Source of the DNA: Diplosphaera chodatii
Taxonomy: Eukaryota; Chlorophyta; Trebouxiophyceae; Prasiolales; Stichococcaceae
Assembly: GCA_032358165.1 (NCBI GenBank)
Contig: JAALGY010000004.1
Coordinates: 62,001 to 126,000 of the forward strand
DNA: 64,000 bases
Reading direction: 5' to 3'
Shown: one piece after another, positions 59,701 to 64,000 of the stretch
How the letters are laid out: each line of letters opens with the position of its first letter
How positions within the stretch are numbered: position 1 is the first letter of the stretch
The notes under the pieces: generated by a model
The model's database searches: none
What the model was told of the DNA's origin: nothing
Seen by the model: only the letters and a program-made list of their open reading frames with translations
Program-made: the position numbers and the translations under genes

Positions 59701-60470
59701 GAGCTCCCTGCTGCCCATGAAAGCGGTACCCTGATGTCCTTCAGATGTGGCAGGATTCGAAGCACTAGTCGAGTGTAGCTTCCTTGTGCTGCGGTGCCTA
59801 CCTGCATGCCCTTGTAGGCCGAACATCTCCCGCAGCCCACCGCTGGCAGGCAACTATGCTCTGTACTCAGGACGCTCAGCATCTGATGCAGTGCCTTGTG
59901 CCATCGACAGGTGACGCATCAGCACAGCCAGGCAGCAACAGCAGCAGCGCCGGGGAGGCAGCCAGCGGTGGCGACAGCAGCAACAGCAGCCTTGCTGTTG
60001 ACCCCTTTGCGGTCGCCACCGCCGGCACTGCCTTTGTACTGCAGCGCCTGCGTATGCAGGTGCACCCACTTGGACCCCCATCAGCATCTGCTGTGCCCCC
60101 CTGGAGTGCACCACACACAGCACTGCACACAGCAGGCTTCAAGTGCTGCGATAACCACTGCTGTCGCCACGCTCTGTCAGGCTGCACAGCTGCCGCAAGG
60201 GGCGTATGTTGAGCATATCGGGAGAAACCAGGTAAGCCTCAACATCATGCTCAGCATGGGTTTGCACTCCACATGCAGGACGTCCGAGAGTACATGCTGG
60301 ACCTGCTGCGGACGTATGCCCGCCTCCAGAGGTTCACGCCGCAGCCGGCGCCGGGCGCCGAGCTCATCACAGCGGAGCGGCTGCTGCGGCACTTCGTCAC
60401 CAATGTAGGCCGCGAGCGGGTCCTGCAGTCATACCCCTGGCTGCGGTGTGCGCTGGACCAGGGTGTCTAA
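56791..60470 (+). CDS. GT90 / CAP10-like glycosyltransferase (type II membrane protein)
   Basis: Starts (5' exon missing) with a signal anchor, VIALLVSLLTAGALVLHLV, then a Ser/Gln/His-rich stem. Exons at 56791-57170, 57322-57454, 57674-57751, 58028-58178, 58386-58468 and 58665-58739 carry INSFRFQIISGRLYVD, FMHFADVPVVHLGEHPAA, IPWPDWSFWSGK and GWGSKRAELLQRN. Later exons carry CKWRYQIYIE (about 59117-59164), WSASLKYRLACGSVLLQ (about 59355-59408), VKPQWVEWFSRGLTPGKHYL (about 59503-59640), ATAGTAFVLQRLRMQ and DVREYMLDLLRTYARLQRF (to 60470). This is the plant and fungal CAP10 (Pfam Glyco_transf_90) order, including the donor-binding LKYxLACGSVLL segment. Members add xylose or glucose to glycans in the Golgi or ER; the acceptor here is unknown. 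One join near 58739-59117 did not keep phase and probably hides an exon. Confidence 0.85.
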
Positions 60471-61260
60471 CGGCGGCAGGCGCAGAGCAGTGTGTCACAC
60501 TCGGCAGACGCAACAGATGATGCGGCGGTTGCATCCGCAGCATATGAGACTTGCGAGCCTGGCGGCATTTCGCATTGAGGTACCATAGTGCCCTGAGTTG
60601 CAGGCTTTGGTGCTGACAGCAGTCGGCGGTGGTGACTGCTATCTGCTGGTGCTGTGCGGGTTTTCGCACATTCAAAATTGTCAAATTTGTTCAGGTGGGA
60701 TTGGCAATGCGCTTGTTTGCCTCTGGACTGCACGGGGATTCGTCACGTTCATTCATGAGATACAGCTTTAGGGATCTGCAGGTGTGTGCTGCAATTGCGC
60801 ATTCACAATTAACTGATGTGCAGCTCGACTTGACATGCAAGAGCACAGCAGCTACTGGTTTCCTGTGTGAGATTGAACCCTGATTGTGTGAAGCGGTTCT
60901 CTGGATCGATGGCACTGCTTTACATGTGGTACTCCAGACCGTAGCAGAGACCTGAGCCTGTCGCTGGTCATGCCACGCACACTGGACCTGAACACACCGT
61001 GTTTCTCGGCAGAAGAGCAGCGGCAAACAGCCACACAAAACTTAAAAACCACCAACAATGACCGAAAATGTGCACACAAACGCTGCGGTCCATATAGCTT
61101 CTACTGCTACCGCTGCCTACATGTTTTGACGCCTGCTATCTGCGGCCGAACTCGACATCCTGGGATGTGCACCAGCTGCTGTCCGCGTCTACCCACGCAC
61201 AACTATATGCTCATCGAGCTGATCGATCTGCATGCCCCAGAACATCACGTCCAGAGCGGT
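60471..61260. other. Convergent 3' spacer
   Basis: 3' UTRs of the GT90 gene (+) and the unknown repeat protein (-). Locally AT-richer than the genes. No coding signal was seen. Confidence 0.45.
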
Positions 61261-63892
61261 TCAAGCACAGACGACAGGGGCCCGGCGGCCCCAGAAGGAG
61301 GGGTGCGCTGCAGGGGGGCTGATGCAGCCGCCGGCGCGCATCTCGGCAAAGCGGCTGCGGCTGCCCCAGGGCACGGGCGACACATCCACCTCCAGGCCGC
61401 TGGCCGTGCGCTGCCGCCACTGCGGCGTCGCCCGCGTGCTGCCGCCGGCCTGCGTGGCATGCATGAGCGGGATCAGTCATGTTTCCTTCGCATGTGTTCC
61501 GTTGCATGTGTCTGTGCCGGGCATCGCGCGAGGCAGTTCTCTTCCGGCAGTGGCAGCATGCAACATGCCAACTGCAGCAAGTCAACGTCGGTCACGATGC
61601 TCAAACACAGCAGCGGGCAATGCGCCAGGCTGCACCTGTGAGGCGGCGCTGGAGGGGCTGCCGTCGGTGTGGGGTCCAGACCGGCTGGTGGTGGGCTGCC
61701 GGGCGGCTGGAGGGCTGCAGCTTGACTGCGGGGTGGACGGGGGGCTGGTGGTGGCATGCTGCGGGGTGGCTGGAGGGCTGGAGGTGGCAGGCTGCTGGGC
61801 GGCTGGTGGGCTGGAGCTGGACCGGAGCGGGTTGGCTGGACTGCTGGAGGTGGCATCCTGCGGGGTGGCTGGAGGGCTGTTGCTCGGCTGCTGCGGGGTG
61901 GGCTGGGCGCTGGAGGTGGAGCGCTGCGGGATGGCTGGAGGGCTGCGGGTGGAGCGCTGCGGGGTGGGCGGGGCGCTGGGGCTGGAGTGGCAGGAGCTGA
62001 TGCTGCGGGTGAGCGGCACATAGTCGAGGGTCCGCACGCTGCCGGAGATGGGGCAGACGCTGACATACCTTGTGCTGACGGCGTAGTCCAGCACAGGGCT
62101 GGCGTCGCAGGACTTGGCGTCGGAGCAGGCAGGGGCAGTTGTTGGGCTGGGCTGCTTGCGCTGCTCAGGCTGCACCATCTCCTGCAACACACAGAAGGGT
62201 ATAGAGTGAGGATTTTACACCTTCAGCATTTCTCCATGTCTTCAATTTGCAGAACACTGTTCGGACATGCAGCGCATTGCTGGCATACCTGCTGCACGCA
62301 CATCATGGCAAGCGCAATTGAGCTCAACAACATTGCAGCACAAGGCAGCCTCACCGCATAGGTGCTGTGGGGGAAGCGGGCCGCGATGGCGTGCGCGAGC
62401 TGGGTGGGCGTGTGGCAGTCCATCAAGGCGTCGGCGGCGCCCCACTGGCGGGCCAGGTGGTCGGGCATGTTCTGGAACAGCCCGGTGCCGTAGTTGTGCA
62501 CCGCCAGCAGCTTCTCCTCCAGCTCGATCTCCCACCGGCCGGGCAGCCGCCCGCCCTTCTGCTCCAAGCAAACAGACGCAGATGTCAGCGACTCTGCCGT
62601 GTTTGACCAGCAGATGATGATGTGTCATGTAGCCAGCGCAGGCCACGCCAGGTATGCACTTGCTGCAGCAACGTCTGCTTGATAGGCTGCGGAGCAGCAG
62701 TGCTCAGCCACCGCAGCGATAGTTGCTGCAATTGTGGAAAAAACTGCAGGTACCTTGGCGCAGGCGAGGGCCCAGGCGCGCGACGGCGGCCGGAAGCTGA
62801 TGTCCAGGTCCAACGGGTTTGCCTGTCGTTGTGAATGGCGACATGGCGTCAGCAAAAGACATGCTCAACATGTACTGCAATGTGCTTGTGCGGACAATGA
62901 TCTGGTGCCATCGCAGATTGTGGAGGCCATCAAAACCCTGCCAACACGTTGTTTCCAGGTAAAGTGACACTGCAGAGGACAGCAGGAAGCGGGAAGCGCA
63001 CCGGCAGGCGGAAGGCGGCGGGGTGCAGCAGGTCCGTGATGTCCACCTCCAGGGTGGGCTCCTTGACCCTGGGCTGCACCTGCAGCGAGAATTTTGAGTG
63101 AGCTTCAGACGGCAGAACAGCAAGCAGACCACTGTCAACACGGCCCTGCAGCGATGACCGCGCCCTGTGGCACTCACACCACTGCTGGCCCACCACAGTG
63201 CCAACAGCCGAAGATGATAACGATTGTCCCAACACATCAAGGCTCAGAGAAAGTGCGAAACAACCCGTCGAGCTTTGTTCAGGCAAAAGTCTTGAGCGTG
63301 ACACACCTGTGCAGCGACACTTGCGGCGGCGGCCTTGACGCAGCGGAGCGGCTTGCGCAGAGCCTCCTTGAGCGGGCTGGCCTTGGACTTGACTTCTTGC
63401 CTGCTACAGAATACAGACAAAACATCATAACGGCGCCATATAGCAGAATGCGAGACGAAAGTGTGCAAATGAGACAGGGATCAGAACTTCTGGAAGCCAA
63501 CACGATGCAGGACCCGGATCACAGACGTCAAACACAGCATGGTATGGCCTCTACATCAGCTGCATTGAGTAGCACTGACTTCGCAAGGCAAGAAGGCGCT
63601 GAGTCAATGGACACGAAACGAGCAAGATGAGGCAAGTGGCACCTGCTGCTGCAGGGCGTCCGGACCGCCTCGGAGGTCGTGCCTGCACAGTCGCAGCGAC
63701 GACGATGAGAGCTTCAAAACGAATCTGAACGTATATGGCAGTAGAGGCGTGCATCCTGTGGATGATCGTGCATGGGAGCAAGACGAGAGACGAACACAAG
63801 CTTGCACTTGGGAGTCTGTAGGGGTCGTCCAGGCACGCACCCGTGGCGGCGACCGGCGCAGTGCGCGAGACTGTCATGCTGCTGAACGCCAT
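61261..63892 (-). CDS. Unknown, probably plastid-targeted protein with S/P/T/Q repeat
   Basis: Eight exons join in phase: 63892-63841, 63682-63643, 63400-63307, 63079-63002, 62822-62754, 62558-62355, 62181-61636, 61449-61261 (423 residues). The first ~60 residues (MAFSSMTVSRTAPVAATGTT onward) are rich in Ser, Thr, Ala, Lys and Arg with no acidic run, as in a plastid transit peptide. Residues about 63-180 form a likely globular domain: KEPTLEVDITDLLHPAAFRL, NPLDLDISFRPPSRAWALAC, GRWEIELEEKLLAVHNYGTG and QLAHAIAARFPHSTY. A Ser/Pro/Thr/Gln repeat region follows, then a distinct 63-residue end (ASGLEVDVSPVPWGSRSRF). I recognise no family. The consistent phase of all seven introns argues that it is a real gene. 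Confidence 0.7.
61660..61995 (-). repeat. Ser/Pro/Thr/Gln tandem repeats
   Basis: About nine imperfect units of 10-13 residues, consensus SPPATPQ-x-STS (examples SPPAIPQRSTS, SPPATPQDATS, SPPATPQHATT), within one exon of the unknown protein. At DNA level the plus strand shows a recurring GGCTGGAGGGCTG core at 33-39 base spacing. Confidence 0.85.
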
Positions 63893-64000
63893 GGCGATGA
63901 GCGTGGCGATCACCTGCTTGATGCAAATTGTCAACCTCACTTTTGTGTGAGATGGCAACTGGGACCTGACCCTGCTGGGCCCTTAGCTGCTTAAGGATCA
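63893..64000. promoter_or_regulatory. 5' flank of the unknown repeat protein
   Basis: The last 108 bases lie upstream of the minus-strand ATG at 63892, so they are 5' UTR or proximal promoter. The window ends before more can be seen. Confidence 0.4.

Noticed and set aside
61637..62025. Plus-strand Gly/Leu/Trp-rich repetitive frame
   Set aside because: It is the mirror of the Ser/Pro/Thr/Gln repeats, which sit in a spliced minus-strand gene with consistent phase.
1..64000. Transposons, long terminal repeats, CRISPR arrays, toxin-antitoxin or defence islands
   Set aside because: No transposase, reverse transcriptase, integrase or regularly spaced repeat was seen on either strand. The window is a normal eukaryotic gene neighbourhood.

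Overview
This window reads as nuclear DNA of a green alga (Chlorophyta). Genes are broken into many short, GC-rich exons by introns of roughly 100-300 bp. These introns mostly begin GTGAG or GTGCG and end TGCAG. Several products belong to photosynthetic eukaryotes (plastid lipid-transfer ATPase TGD3, oxygen-dependent coproporphyrinogen oxidase, an SnRK2-type kinase, a plant-type bestrophin). Short TTTAGGG-type motifs also occur, the telomere unit of land plants and Chlorella-like algae. No operons, transposons, CRISPR arrays or viral genes were seen. Gene models were built by hand, joining exons so that splice sites, reading phase and family motifs agree.

Layout, left to right: tRNA-Thr(UGU) (-) at 0.2 kb; a ZNHIT3-like protein (-) with unexplained exon-like sequence upstream; F-box/LRR gene 1 (+, 2.7-7.4 kb); an organellar RlmN-type radical-SAM rRNA methyltransferase (-, 7.8-11.9 kb); coproporphyrinogen III oxidase (+, 12.3-15.5 kb); TGD3 (+, 16.5-19.5 kb); a small copper-chaperone-like HMA protein (-, 19.9-20.6 kb); F-box/LRR gene 2 (+, 21.6-25.3 kb); an unknown coiled-coil protein (-, 25.9-28.9 kb); the histone-fold subunit DPB4/POLE3 (+, 29.3-30.2 kb).

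The second half holds a bestrophin anion channel (-, 30.8-35.0 kb), a type I metacaspase (-, 36.0-40.2 kb), the mRNA-export factor GLE1 (-, 41.2-46.8 kb), an SnRK2-like kinase (+, 47.3-51.6 kb), cyanase (-, 52.7-54.1 kb), the complex I assembly factor NDUFAF3 (-, 55.0-56.1 kb), a GT90/CAP10-like glycosyltransferase (+, 56.8-60.5 kb), and an unrecognised, probably plastid-targeted protein with a Ser/Pro/Thr/Gln repeat region (-, 61.3-63.9 kb).

The genes are ordinary eukaryotic neighbours, not a pathway cluster, though several serve organelles: tetrapyrrole synthesis (CPOX), plastid lipid import (TGD3), organellar ribosome methylation (RlmN), possible bicarbonate or chloride flux (bestrophin) and complex I assembly (NDUFAF3). 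The most novel material is the unknown repeat protein at the right end, the coiled-coil protein, the telomere-like motifs just inside three introns, a decayed exon duplicate in TGD3 and a GC-AG intron in the bestrophin. I found no convincing multi-gene 'new system'.
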